Assembly (NCBI GenBank): GCA_963795435.1
Contig: CAWCHV010000007.1
Location: 992,001-1,056,000 of the forward strand
Source: JAFKFI01 sp963795435
GTDB taxonomy: Bacteria > Pseudomonadota > Alphaproteobacteria > Acetobacterales > Acetobacteraceae
Length of the DNA: 64,000 nt
Reading direction: 5' to 3'
Both the position numbers and the translations under genes were made by a program. Below are positions 38,336 to 46,669 of this stretch, one piece after another (positions within the stretch are counted from its first letter, which is position 1; each line of letters begins with the position of its first letter). The notes beneath the pieces were generated by a model. That model searched no databases. It was not told the DNA's origin and worked only from the letters and a program-made list of their open reading frames with translations.

Positions 38336-39394
38336 GTGGACACAGCTCGATGGGCGGCGCGAACCTTCGCCTTGTGGCTTGTGCCCTGCACGCTCTTCCC
38401 GCCGACGCCCGCCGCTCATGCCGCTCCCACCGCCGATGCGCGCCCTGTCGCCCTGGTCATCGGCAACGCCGACTATTCGGCGTTGCCGGCGCTACCGGCT
38501 TGCGACGCCTCGGCCCACGTCGTGGCGGCGGCGCTGAAGCGCGCCGGCTTCGATGTCGCCGAGCGGAACGACCTCACCAACGGGCAGATGGGAGCGTCCA
38601 TCGCCGAGTGGGCCGCGAAATCCCCCGGAGCGAGCGCCGTCGCCTATGTTTGCGGCTACGCGGTCGGTTTCGACAATCGGGCATTCCTGTTGCCGGTATC
38701 GGCCAGCATCGAGCGCGACACCGACGCGCTCACCCAGGGGCTTCTCGCGAAATCCCTGCTGGACGCCATCGGGCGGTCGGGGGCGCGGGCCGGGCTGGTG
38801 CTGGTCGACGCGGTCGCCAAGCCGGCCAGCACGGGGCGGCTCTCCCTCGACGCACTAGCGGGCACTCCGCCGGCGGCGTCGGTGGGCTTCGCGAGTGCGA
38901 GCACCACGGGCACGCCGCCGCAGGGAGCAACACCGCTCGCCGTCGCGCTTTCCGCGATGCTGGCCGCCCCGGACGTCGAGATCGGCCCGCTGCTGGACAC
39001 GCTACGTCAACGCCTCGCCGGAAGTTCGGGAACGCAATTCGCCTTGCGGGCGCCGGCCGGGCCTGTCTGGCTGATCGGCGGACCGCCTGCCGCGCCACCT
39101 CCGTCGGCCCCCGCGGCGGCTCCGCCCGTCCCGGCCGCGCCCGAGGCAGTCGCGCCACCGCCGCCGCGCCCCGCCCCGGTCGCCGGCCCCGGCGAGGAGC
39201 ACATGACCGATGCCGACCGGCGGCGCATTCAGGGTGCGCTGCTGCGGCTCGGCTATTATGACGGACGGATCGACGGGATTTTCGGCCCGGATACGCGGGC
39301 GGCGATACGACGCTTTCAGCACGAGATCGGTGCCGATATGAGCGGACGCATCACGCCGGAGCAATCGGGACGGCTGCTCGCCGGCGGAAACTGA
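38336..39394 (+). CDS. Secreted caspase-fold (pseudo-peptidase C14) protein with peptidoglycan-binding domain
   Basis: 352 residues from a GTG with AGGAGAG five bases upstream. A signal peptide (about 1-29, ending AAHAA) precedes a caspase-like domain starting ARPVALVIGNADYSALPAL. The catalytic pair is missing: the Gly-His-Gly motif reads Gly107-Tyr108-Ala109, and the Asp-Ala-Cys motif reads Asp158-Ala159-Val160. A Pro/Ala-rich linker (about 245-287) leads to a PG_binding_1 domain at 290-352 (ALLRLGYYDGRIDGIFGPDT). It is likely a non-catalytic periplasmic wall-bound protein. It heads an operon with a haem sensor and a Ser/Thr kinase. Confidence 0.82.
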   Translation: MDTARWAARTFALWLVPCTLFPPTPAAHAAPTADARPVALVIGNADYSALPALPACDASAHVVAAALKRAGFDVAERNDLTNGQMGASIAEWAAKSPGASAVAYVCGYAVGFDNRAFLLPVSASIERDTDALTQGLLAKSLLDAIGRSGARAGLVLVDAVAKPASTGRLSLDALAGTPPAASVGFASASTTGTPPQGATPLAVALSAMLAAPDVEIGPLLDTLRQRLAGSSGTQFALRAPAGPVWLIGGPPAAPPPSAPAAAPPVPAAPEAVAPPPPRPAPVAGPGEEHMTDADRRRIQGALLRLGYYDGRIDGIFGPDTRAAIRRFQHEIGADMSGRITPEQSGRLLAGGN

Positions 39395-39439
39395 GGGCCT
39401 CATCGCCGGCTGAATTGCACCGAGACACTGGACCGAAGC

Positions 39440-40312
39440 ATGGGACTGAAAGCCAAGTTCAACATCGTGATGCTGATCGCCTTCCTGATCGGCCTCGCCC
39501 TCGCCGGCGTGTTCTCCTACCGGCTGGTGCAGGATAACGCGCGCGGCGAGGTGCTGCAGGAGGCGGCGATCATGATGGGTCAGGCGACCGCCATCAGCAA
39601 TTACACCGATCGCGAGATCGCGCCGCTGCTGGCCGACCAGCTCAAGCTCCGCTTCCTGCCGCAGAGCATCCCGTTCTGGGCCGCGCAGACCAATTTTCGC
39701 GCCCTGCAGCAGCAATTCCCCGACTATAGCTTCCGCGAGCCCGCGACCAACCCGACCAACCCGGCCGATCGCCCGACCGACTGGCAGGCCGACATCATCG
39801 ACTTGTTCCGGCGCGATCCGAAGCTCGCGGAGTTCGTCAGCCATCGCGACACGCCGACCGGGCCGATCCTCTCCTACTCGCGGCCCATTCGGATCACCGA
39901 TCAGGGCTGCCTGCAATGCCACTCCAACCCCACCGCCGCGCCGCAGACGATGGTGGACCTGTACGGCTCCGCCAACGGGTTCGGCTGGAAGATGGGTGAC
40001 ACCGTGGGCGCGCAGATCGTCTCGGTGCCGATGCGCGTGCCGCTGGAGCGCGCCAATCACACATTCCTCGTGATGATGGCCGGACTCGCGGTGGTGTTCC
40101 TGGTGATGATCGTTCTGCTGAACCTGCTGCTGCACTACGTCATCATCCGGCCGGTGCGGCGGATTTCGGCGACCGCCAGCGAGGTCAGCCTGGGCAACAT
40201 GGACGCACCCGAATTCACCGTGCGCGGCCGCGACGAGATCGCCTCGCTCGCCGAATCGTTCAACCGGATGCGGCGCAGCCTGGCGAACGCGCTGAAACTG
40301 CTGGAAAGCTGA
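39440..40312 (+). CDS. Tll0287-type (DUF3365) haem-binding sensor with HAMP domain
   Basis: 290 residues: membrane helix 8-28, a periplasmic domain containing the c-type haem motif CLQCH (Cys157, Cys160, His161), a second helix at about 208-234, and a HAMP domain from about 236 (RPVRRISATASEVSLGNM, then GRDEIASLAESFNRM). The protein stops right after HAMP: there is no kinase, cyclase or methyl-accepting output. A signal from haem redox or ligand state would have to pass to a partner, most obviously the Ser/Thr kinase encoded 21 bases downstream. Confidence 0.87.
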   Translation: MGLKAKFNIVMLIAFLIGLALAGVFSYRLVQDNARGEVLQEAAIMMGQATAISNYTDREIAPLLADQLKLRFLPQSIPFWAAQTNFRALQQQFPDYSFREPATNPTNPADRPTDWQADIIDLFRRDPKLAEFVSHRDTPTGPILSYSRPIRITDQGCLQCHSNPTAAPQTMVDLYGSANGFGWKMGDTVGAQIVSVPMRVPLERANHTFLVMMAGLAVVFLVMIVLLNLLLHYVIIRPVRRISATASEVSLGNMDAPEFTVRGRDEIASLAESFNRMRRSLANALKLLES

Positions 40313-40333
40313 GCGGCGACCGATCGGCATGAC

Positions 40334-41692
40334 ATGAGCGCCACTCCGGAAAAGATCGGCCGCTATCGCATCGAGGCCATGCTCGGCCGCGGCGCGATGG
40401 GCGTGATCTACCGGGCGCATGATCCCGAGATCGACCGTCCCGTCGCGATCAAGCTGATCCGCGCCGATCTGCTAGACGGCGAGGATCGCGCCGACTATCT
40501 CGTTCGCTTCCGTCGCGAGGCCCAGGCGGCCGGCCGCTGCGCGCATCCCAATATCGTCGCGATCTACGACTTCGCCATGCACGAGGGCAACCCGTTCCTG
40601 GCGATGGAATTCGTTGAGGGCGTCAGTCTCAGCCAGGCGCGCGAGCGCGGCGCCGAGTTCGAGGTGGCCGACGCCGTGTTCGTCATGCTCCAAGTGCTCG
40701 ACGCTCTCGGCGCGGCGCATGCGATGGGCATCGTACATCGCGACATCAAGCCCGCCAACATCATGCTGGTCGGCGGCACCCGCGTGAAGGTGACGGATTT
40801 CGGCATCTCCCGGTTCGACAGCTCCGACCTCACGCAGGACGGATCGGTGGTCGGAACGCCGAACTACATGTCGCCCGAGCAGTACCAGGGGCTGGCGGTC
40901 GATGCGCGCAGCGACCTGTTCTCGGCCGCCGCCGTACTCTACGAACTGCTCTGCGGCGAACGGCCCTTCATGGGACGCAACTTCGCCGAAGTTGGGCAGA
41001 AGTTGCTGCACGCGGACCCGCCTGATCTGCGCGAGCGCAGCGTCGCCGTCTCCCCGGCGCTGAAATTGGTCGTGGACCGGGCGCTCGCCAAGTCGCCGGA
41101 CGCAAGATACGCCTCCGCCGCCGAGATGGCCGCCGCGCTGCGCGGGGCGATGCGGCCGGACGCGGCGGCCGGCAATCTTGAGGACCGCACGATCGTCGTG
41201 CCGGCGGTCTCCGCAAGCCCCAGCGCGCCGCACCCGGCCGGCGAAACCGGCATGACCGGCAGCTTCGACTCCGAGACGCTGTCCTCGGTCGAGCACACCC
41301 TCGCCCGCTACGTCGGCCCGATCGCGCGCCTGCTGGTACGCTCGGCGATTCAACGGTCGGGCAGCGTCGAGGCGCTGTGCGATTCCCTGGCCGGCAACAT
41401 CCAGCAGCCGGGCGACCGCGACCGCTTCCGCGCCGACGCCTTGGCGCGGCTCCGGCGCGGGCTCGCCATGTCCGCCGCCGGCCTTCCAGCGGCGCCGGTG
41501 ATTCCGGCGGAAGAACTGGAACAGGCACAGAAGCAGCTTACGCGCTATCTCGGCCCGATAGCGCGCGTGCTGGTCAAACGCGCGGCCGCCGGTGCCGCCT
41601 CGCCCGCGGAACTATGGCAGCAATTGTCGCTGCACATCGAGCGCGAGGATGACCGTCGCGCGTTCCTGAGCCAACGCGGCAACCGCGCCTGA
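40334..41692 (+). CDS. Serine/threonine protein kinase with duplicated C-terminal module
   Basis: 452 residues. The Hanks kinase domain (about 11-285) is complete: glycine loop GRGAMGVIY at 18-26, Lys40 in VAIK, HRDIKPAN with Asp137, DFG at 155-157, and SPE at 180-182. The C-terminus contains two copies of an approximately 55-residue module beginning TLARYVGPIARLLV (322) and QLTRYLGPIARVLV (401). No membrane helix is present, so the kinase is cytosolic and probably relies on the HAMP protein for input. The stop lies in a 14-base direct duplication. Confidence 0.92.
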   Translation: MSATPEKIGRYRIEAMLGRGAMGVIYRAHDPEIDRPVAIKLIRADLLDGEDRADYLVRFRREAQAAGRCAHPNIVAIYDFAMHEGNPFLAMEFVEGVSLSQARERGAEFEVADAVFVMLQVLDALGAAHAMGIVHRDIKPANIMLVGGTRVKVTDFGISRFDSSDLTQDGSVVGTPNYMSPEQYQGLAVDARSDLFSAAAVLYELLCGERPFMGRNFAEVGQKLLHADPPDLRERSVAVSPALKLVVDRALAKSPDARYASAAEMAAALRGAMRPDAAAGNLEDRTIVVPAVSASPSAPHPAGETGMTGSFDSETLSSVEHTLARYVGPIARLLVRSAIQRSGSVEALCDSLAGNIQQPGDRDRFRADALARLRRGLAMSAAGLPAAPVIPAEELEQAQKQLTRYLGPIARVLVKRAAAGAASPAELWQQLSLHIEREDDRRAFLSQRGNRA

Positions 41693-41712
41693 GCTCACGC
41701 GCCTGAGCTCAC
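41685..41712. repeat. 14-base tandem duplication at the kinase stop codon
   Basis: GCGCCTGAGCTCAC occurs twice head-to-tail (41685-41698 and 41699-41712). The kinase stop TGA (41690-41692) lies in the first copy. Probably a small replication slippage event. Confidence 0.8.
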
Positions 41713-41802
41713 CGGCGGTCGCGTCATGGGAGCCAGAACTTTCCTCGCGACGCCATCTCCTGCGATGGTGCGTCGCCCAGGAGAACTGGCCAGGAGAACG
41801 GG

Positions 41803-42432
41803 ATGTACGTCCCCCCACAGTTCAACGAAGACCGGCCCGAAATCCTCGCCGAGGCGATCCGCCGGGCCGGCCTTGCCACACTGATAACCCACGGCGCCGA
41901 CGGGTTGATCGCGAGCCACGTGCCGATGCTGCTCGACGCCGACCCGGTGCCGCATGGCACGCTGCTCGGCCATATCGCGCGAGCCAATCCGCAATGGCGC
42001 GGCCCGGCATCGCCGACCGACGCGCTGGCGATCTTCGCCGGCCCGGACGCCTACATCACGCCATCATGGTATCCTGCCAAGCAGGCACACGGCCGTGTGG
42101 TGCCGACCTGGAACTACGTCGCGGTCCACGCCTACGGCCCGGTGACGTTCTTCGACGATCCCGTCCGGTTGCTCGACATCGTGCGCCGCCTGACCGAGCG
42201 GGAGGAGGCCCACCGCACCGCGCCCTGGGCGGTCTCCGACGCGCCGGCGGAGTTCGTCGCGGGAATGCTCAAGGCGATCGTCGGATTCGCCATCCCGATT
42301 ACGCGGATCGAGGGCAAGTGGAAGATGAGCCAGAACCGCGACGCCGCCGACCGGGACGGGGTCGCCAAGGGCCTCGCCGAGGACGGGCGGGAGGCGGTGG
42401 CCGCGCTGATCCCGCGCGCCGCCCCCCGCTGA
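41803..42432 (+). CDS. PaiB family FMN-binding protein/negative regulator
   Basis: 209 residues with the PaiB pattern: MYVPPQFNEDRPE at the start, ATLITHGADGLIASHVPMLLD, YITPSWYPAKQAHGRVVPTWNYVAVHAYG (a flavin-binding split barrel), and a C-terminal WKMSQNRDAADR. In Bacillus, PaiB is described as a repressor of sporulation and protease genes; elsewhere it is likely a flavin- or heme-binding protein of unknown role. The MFS gene starts five bases later. Confidence 0.92.
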   Translation: MYVPPQFNEDRPEILAEAIRRAGLATLITHGADGLIASHVPMLLDADPVPHGTLLGHIARANPQWRGPASPTDALAIFAGPDAYITPSWYPAKQAHGRVVPTWNYVAVHAYGPVTFFDDPVRLLDIVRRLTEREEAHRTAPWAVSDAPAEFVAGMLKAIVGFAIPITRIEGKWKMSQNRDAADRDGVAKGLAEDGREAVAALIPRAAPR

Positions 42433-42436
42433 CCTC

Positions 42437-43684
42437 ATGCCGGACGACGGCGACAGGCTGATCGGCGCCGAGGCGGACAAGCTCCGGCTGTCGACGCCCG
42501 CCCGGGCGGGCGCGTGGCTGCTCGGGGCCAGCCTGGTGCTGATCGCGTTCAACCTGCGCGCGGCCGTGTCCAGCGTCGGGCCGGTGCTGCGCGACATCAT
42601 CGCGACGACCGGGCTCTCCGCCGCCGGGGCGAGCGTGCTCACGACCCTGCCGTCGCTCTGCTTCGGGCTGGCGGCGCTGGCCGCGACGGGCCTGTCGAGA
42701 CGACTCGGCCCGGAACGGGCGGTGCTGGCGGGGCTGGCGGCGATGACCGGCGGCCTCGTGCTGCGCGGCACGGCAGGCCTCTCGGGCCTGTTCGCCGGGC
42801 AGGTCACGGCGACGGCCGGCATCGGCGTCATCAACGTGCTGCTGCCCGGTCTTGTGAAACGCGATTTTCGCCACCGGGTCGCGCTGATGACCGGGCTCTA
42901 CACGATGGCATTCTGCGCCGGGGCGGCGGGGGCGGCCGGAGCGACGGTGCCGCTCGCCTCCGTGCTCGGCGGCTGGGGCGGCGGGCTGGCGATCTGGGCG
43001 CTGCCGGCCGGGCTCGCCGGGCTGGTCTGGGTTTTCCAGGTGCCGCGTGGCGCCCGGGTGCCGACCCATGCCGGTTTCGCGGTGCGCGGGTTGTGGTCCG
43101 ACCGGCTGGCCTGGCAGGTCACTTTGTTCATGGGGCTGCAATCGGCCCTCGCCTATCTCGTGTTCGGCTGGCTGGCGCCGATCCTGCGCGACCGTGGGCT
43201 GAGCGCGGTGGACGCCGGCCTGGTGCTGTCCGTCTCGGTGCTCGCCCAGGCCGCCGCCTCGCTGGTCGCGCCCGCCCTCGCCACGCGCGGGGCGAGCCAG
43301 AGCCTTGCCAATGTGCTGAGCGTGGCGCTCTGCATGGCCGGGCTGATGGGCTGCATGTTCGCCCCGCTCGGCACGGTCTGGCTGTGGGGGGTGGTGCTCG
43401 GTCTGGCGCAAGGCGCGCTGATCGCCATCGCGCTGACCGTGATCGTGCTGCGCGCGCCGGACCCGCACGTCGCCGCGCATCTCTCCGGCATGGCCCAGAG
43501 TGTCGGCTATCTGCTCGCCTCCGGAGGCCCGCTGCTCGCCGGACTGCTGCATGGCTGGACCGGGGGCTGGGGCGCGGTCGCCGTTTTCGCGGTGGCGATC
43601 GGCGCTGCCGCCGCGCTGTTCGGCCACGGCGCCGGCCGGGCGCGGCACGTGGGCGCGCGAACGGTGCGGCTGGCCGGCCCATAG
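42437..43684 (+). CDS. MFS transporter of the CynX/NimT type
   Basis: 415 residues with twelve hydrophobic segments. The family start LLGASLVLIAFNLRAAVSSVGPVL, the early GLSAAGASVLTTLPSLCFG, and GVINVLLPGLVKRDF are typical of CynX/YeaN-type permeases (cyanate, nitroimidazole and related small molecules). The substrate is unknown. It follows the PaiB gene by five bases, so PaiB may relate to its control. Confidence 0.9.
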   Translation: MPDDGDRLIGAEADKLRLSTPARAGAWLLGASLVLIAFNLRAAVSSVGPVLRDIIATTGLSAAGASVLTTLPSLCFGLAALAATGLSRRLGPERAVLAGLAAMTGGLVLRGTAGLSGLFAGQVTATAGIGVINVLLPGLVKRDFRHRVALMTGLYTMAFCAGAAGAAGATVPLASVLGGWGGGLAIWALPAGLAGLVWVFQVPRGARVPTHAGFAVRGLWSDRLAWQVTLFMGLQSALAYLVFGWLAPILRDRGLSAVDAGLVLSVSVLAQAAASLVAPALATRGASQSLANVLSVALCMAGLMGCMFAPLGTVWLWGVVLGLAQGALIAIALTVIVLRAPDPHVAAHLSGMAQSVGYLLASGGPLLAGLLHGWTGGWGAVAVFAVAIGAAAALFGHGAGRARHVGARTVRLAGP

Positions 43685-43754
43685 GGTTGCGCGGGCCGCG
43701 CGACCGGCTGACTCTGGCGCCCGATTCCGAGACCCGGACGCAGGAACCGCAGCG

Positions 43755-45143
43755 ATGACCGAGCAGACGCCAGACTGTTTCGTGACTGATGCGGCGGGGG
43801 CCCAGCCGCTGTTCGCGGTTCGGCCAGCCGACCTGGTACCCCTTTTCACCGGGCTTGCCGGCGATCAGGCCAATTATCTGCGCGCCTCCGGGTTCGCCGG
43901 TGCCGCGCAGGAACTCACGCTGCTGCCCGGGCCAGGCGGAATCGCGGGGGCGGTGCTGGGGCTGGGCGAAGACCGCTCGCCTTGGGCGTTCGGCGACCTC
44001 GCCTACCGCCTGCCAGCCGGCGCCCCGTGGGCGTTGCAGCACTGCGACCACGATATCGGGTCCGCGATGCTCGGCTTCGCGCTCGGCGCGTATCGTTATG
44101 CCGCGTTCAAGCCGCCGAAGCGCGAGCCAGCCCGGCTCGTGCTGCCCCCAGGCCAGGACCGCGCCGTTTCGGAGGCAGCTTCCATCTGTCTCGCGCGCGA
44201 CCTCATCAACACCCCGGCCAACCTGCTCGGTCCGGCGGAACTGGCCGACGCGGCGCTGCGGCTGGCGGCGGACTTCCAGGCCGAGGCCGCCTGCGTCGAG
44301 GGCGCCGAGTTGGAGGCCGCCTACCCCACCGTGGCGGCGGTCGGGCGCGGCTCCGCGCGACCGCCGCACGTCGCGCTGCTGCGCTGGAAGGGCTCGCGGG
44401 CCGGCACCGCCGCGCCGCTCATTTCCCTGTGCGGCAAGGGGGTCTGCTTCGACTCGGGAGGCTACGACCTCAAGCCCTCGGCGGGCATGTTGCGGATGAA
44501 AAAGGACATGGGCGGCGCGGCGGCCGTGCTCGGCATGGCGCGGGTGCTGATGGAAGCCGACCTGCCGATCCGGCTCGTGGCGCGAATTGGTTGCGTCGAG
44601 AACAGCGTGTCGGGCGACGCCATGCGGCCGCTCGACGTGATCCGCACGCGACGCGGGCTCAGCGTCGAGGTGGGCAACACCGACGCCGAGGGCCGGCTCG
44701 TGCTGTGCGACCTGTTGGCCGAGGCGTCCGACGAGCGGCCCGACCTGATCGTGGATTGCGCGACCCTGACCGGGGCGGCGCGCGTCGCCCTGGGGCCGGA
44801 CCTGCCGGCGCTGTTCTGCAACGACGAGCCCTGGGCCGGCCGCTTGCTCGCCGCCGGCGAGAACCGGCACGATCCGCTGTGGCGGCTGCCGCTATGGGAT
44901 GGATACGATTCCTGGCTGAACAGCCCGGTCGCCGATCTTAACAACATTTCATCGAAGCCGTTCGCCGGCGCGGTCGTCGCCGCGCTATTCCTGCGCCGGT
45001 TCGTCGTGCCGGGGGTGAACTGGGCGCATATCGATCTCTATGCATGGAACGACCAGACGCGGCCGGGGCGGCCGGAAGGCGGCGAAGGACAGGCGATCCG
45101 CGCGATATGCGCGGCGATCGAGCAATCGGTTATTGCTTCGTGA
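43755..45143 (+). CDS. Leucyl aminopeptidase family protein (M17)
   Basis: 462 residues from the ATG at 43755. The C-terminal catalytic domain has the metal-site Lys/Asp in GKGVCFDSGGYDLKPS, MKKDMGGAAAVLG, and the M17 signature NTDAEGRLVL starting at residue 308. It removes N-terminal residues from peptides using two metal ions. The N-terminal domain is shorter and more divergent than in PepA, as in PepB-like alphaproteobacterial members. It lies 70 bases after the MFS gene. Confidence 0.92.
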   Translation: MTEQTPDCFVTDAAGAQPLFAVRPADLVPLFTGLAGDQANYLRASGFAGAAQELTLLPGPGGIAGAVLGLGEDRSPWAFGDLAYRLPAGAPWALQHCDHDIGSAMLGFALGAYRYAAFKPPKREPARLVLPPGQDRAVSEAASICLARDLINTPANLLGPAELADAALRLAADFQAEAACVEGAELEAAYPTVAAVGRGSARPPHVALLRWKGSRAGTAAPLISLCGKGVCFDSGGYDLKPSAGMLRMKKDMGGAAAVLGMARVLMEADLPIRLVARIGCVENSVSGDAMRPLDVIRTRRGLSVEVGNTDAEGRLVLCDLLAEASDERPDLIVDCATLTGAARVALGPDLPALFCNDEPWAGRLLAAGENRHDPLWRLPLWDGYDSWLNSPVADLNNISSKPFAGAVVAALFLRRFVVPGVNWAHIDLYAWNDQTRPGRPEGGEGQAIRAICAAIEQSVIAS

Positions 45144-45309
45144 CCAGACCAAAACACGCGGGTAACGTGATTGCGAATTCCAGCAAACGATTTCGGGTCT
45201 ATAGCATCTGTCATCGATATGACGTCAGACCATATACGAAGCTACTGACGCTCTCAGGTTGAGTGCGTTACGCGAAGTTAATCTTCGCCGATCGATGAAA
45301 GGATCAAAC

Positions 45310-45708
45310 ATGGCAGCAACCCAGTCCCCCGACCAGCTAGTCGGCATCCTGCGGGATACCGTGGTGGCCTTGGTGCGGCGCGACGGGCCGGACCTTTCGG
45401 CGCGCCAGCTCGGGGTTTTCCTCACGTGCTATCTGCAGGAAGGCGCGCACACGGTGCGCGGGCTGGCCGCGGACCTCAACGTTTCCAAGCCCGCGATCAC
45501 CCGTGCGCTCGACCGTCTCGGCGAGCTCGATCTCGCGCGCCGCAAGGTGGACCCGATGGATCGCCGCAGCGTGCTCGTGCAACGTACCCTCAAGGGCGCC
45601 GCGTTCCTGCGCGACCTGCGCGGTATCATGAACGAGGCGTCCAGCACGGCCCGCAAGGGCGGCGCCAGCGTGGGCGAAGCGGCCTCGCGCAAGGCCGCCT
45701 CGGCGTAA
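45310..45708 (+). CDS. MarR-type winged helix regulator
   Basis: 132 residues from the ATG at 45310, which has an AAAGGA site; in-frame starts at 45259 (TTG) and 45295 (ATG) are weaker. The helix-turn-helix is AHTVRGLAADLNVSKPAITRALDRLGELD near residue 55, followed by the wing ARRKVDPMDRRSVLVQRT. The C-terminus is Ala/Ser/Lys-rich. The 166-base upstream gap is relatively AT-rich and contains TGACGTCA, so its own promoter and operator probably lie there. Target genes are unknown. Confidence 0.87.
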   Translation: MAATQSPDQLVGILRDTVVALVRRDGPDLSARQLGVFLTCYLQEGAHTVRGLAADLNVSKPAITRALDRLGELDLARRKVDPMDRRSVLVQRTLKGAAFLRDLRGIMNEASSTARKGGASVGEAASRKAASA

Positions 45709-45766
45709 CCCCGCCCCCGCGATCCCGGCTCGGCCGCGGGCCTGGCCGGGCTCGAGGGGCGATCCG

Positions 45767-46669
45767 TCAGCCGCCCTTCACGCCGCCGGCGGTTAGGCCG
45801 GCGATGATTTCCTTTTGCATCAGCAACGTGAGCAGCAGGACCGGCGCGGTCACGACAAGGGCCGCGGCGGCGAGCGGTCCCCAGCTCACCTGCTCGAAGG
45901 TCAGCACGTTGTAGACGGCGACCGGCAAGGTGCGCGTCTCGCGTCCGGCGAGCACCACGCCGAAGATGAAGTTGTTCCAGCTGAAGATGAACGACAGGAT
46001 CATCGCGACGGTGATGCCCGGCCGCGCCAGCGGCATGGCGACGTAGCGGAAGGCCTGCCAGATCGTCGCCCCGTCCACCAGCGCGGCCTCCTCCAGCTCG
46101 CCCGGAAGGCCCTCGAAGAAGCCGATCATTACCCAGACCACGATCGGCACGGTGATCACCAGGTGGGTGATCACCAGCGGCGTCAGCGTGCCGATCAGCC
46201 CGATCCACTGGAACAGCAGAAACAGCGGAATCAGATACGACAGGCCCGGCGTGATCCGCGCGATCAGGATAAGCAGCGCCGCTTTCGTGGCGCGCGCCTT
46301 GGCGATGCCGTACCCGGCGGGCACGCCGACCGCGAGGGCGAGGAACGTGGCGCTGAACGACACGATGACGGAGTTGATCGTGTAGCTCAGAAAGTCGTTC
46401 TGCGCGAACACCTGCACATAGTTGTCGAGCGTCGGCGGGTTGGGCACGAACACCGGCGGGAAAGCCATGTTGTCGACCTCGTTCTTCAGCGAGAGCGACA
46501 GCATCCACAGGAACACCAGCAACGCCGGCGAGACCAGCACGATCACCGACAGATAGAGCCCAATCCGCCCGGCGACGCGGCGCAGGCGGTAGTGTCGTCT
46601 CGCGCGCCTTGCTCCCTCTCCCCTGCTTAGGGGAGAGGGCCGGGGTGAGGGGGTCGTGGCCGCGCTCAC
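45767..46669 (-). CDS. Carbohydrate ABC transporter permease (MalG type)
   Basis: 300 residues with six membrane segments. The EAA loop that contacts the ATPase is EEAALVDGATIWQAF near residue 190. The start is a GTG whose bases overlap the stop of the MalF-type gene (GTGA). The first 24 codons run through repeat copy E, so the N-terminus reads TTPSPRPSPLSRGEG, a repeat-derived peptide. No better start exists downstream before the first membrane helix. No binding protein or ATPase gene is adjacent. Confidence 0.9.
   Translation of the reverse strand: MSAATTPSPRPSPLSRGEGARRARRHYRLRRVAGRIGLYLSVIVLVSPALLVFLWMLSLSLKNEVDNMAFPPVFVPNPPTLDNYVQVFAQNDFLSYTINSVIVSFSATFLALAVGVPAGYGIAKARATKAALLILIARITPGLSYLIPLFLLFQWIGLIGTLTPLVITHLVITVPIVVWVMIGFFEGLPGELEEAALVDGATIWQAFRYVAMPLARPGITVAMILSFIFSWNNFIFGVVLAGRETRTLPVAVYNVLTFEQVSWGPLAAAALVVTAPVLLLTLLMQKEIIAGLTAGGVKGG
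46610..46653. repeat. Palindromic repeat, copy E (half), inside a permease gene
   Basis: A single hairpin CCCTCTCCCCTGC-n-GGGGAGAGGG with one outer arm CCGGGGTGAGGGGG. Unlike the other copies it lies within a reading frame, near the 5' end of the MalG-type permease gene. Confidence 0.85.

Noticed and set aside
38336..41692. The caspase-fold/kinase operon as an abortive-infection caspase system
   Set aside because: The caspase-fold protein lacks its catalytic His and Cys, is exported, and binds peptidoglycan, which does not fit a cytosolic death effector.
42299..43849. A 516-codon minus-strand frame antisense to the CynX-type MFS gene
   Set aside because: Its composition is Gln/Arg/Gly-rich without motifs; the plus strand encodes a twelve-helix transporter.
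45144..45309. A tRNA or small RNA gene in the AT-richer gap before the MarR gene
   Set aside because: No cloverleaf or strong terminator hairpin can be drawn; it is better explained as a promoter/operator region.
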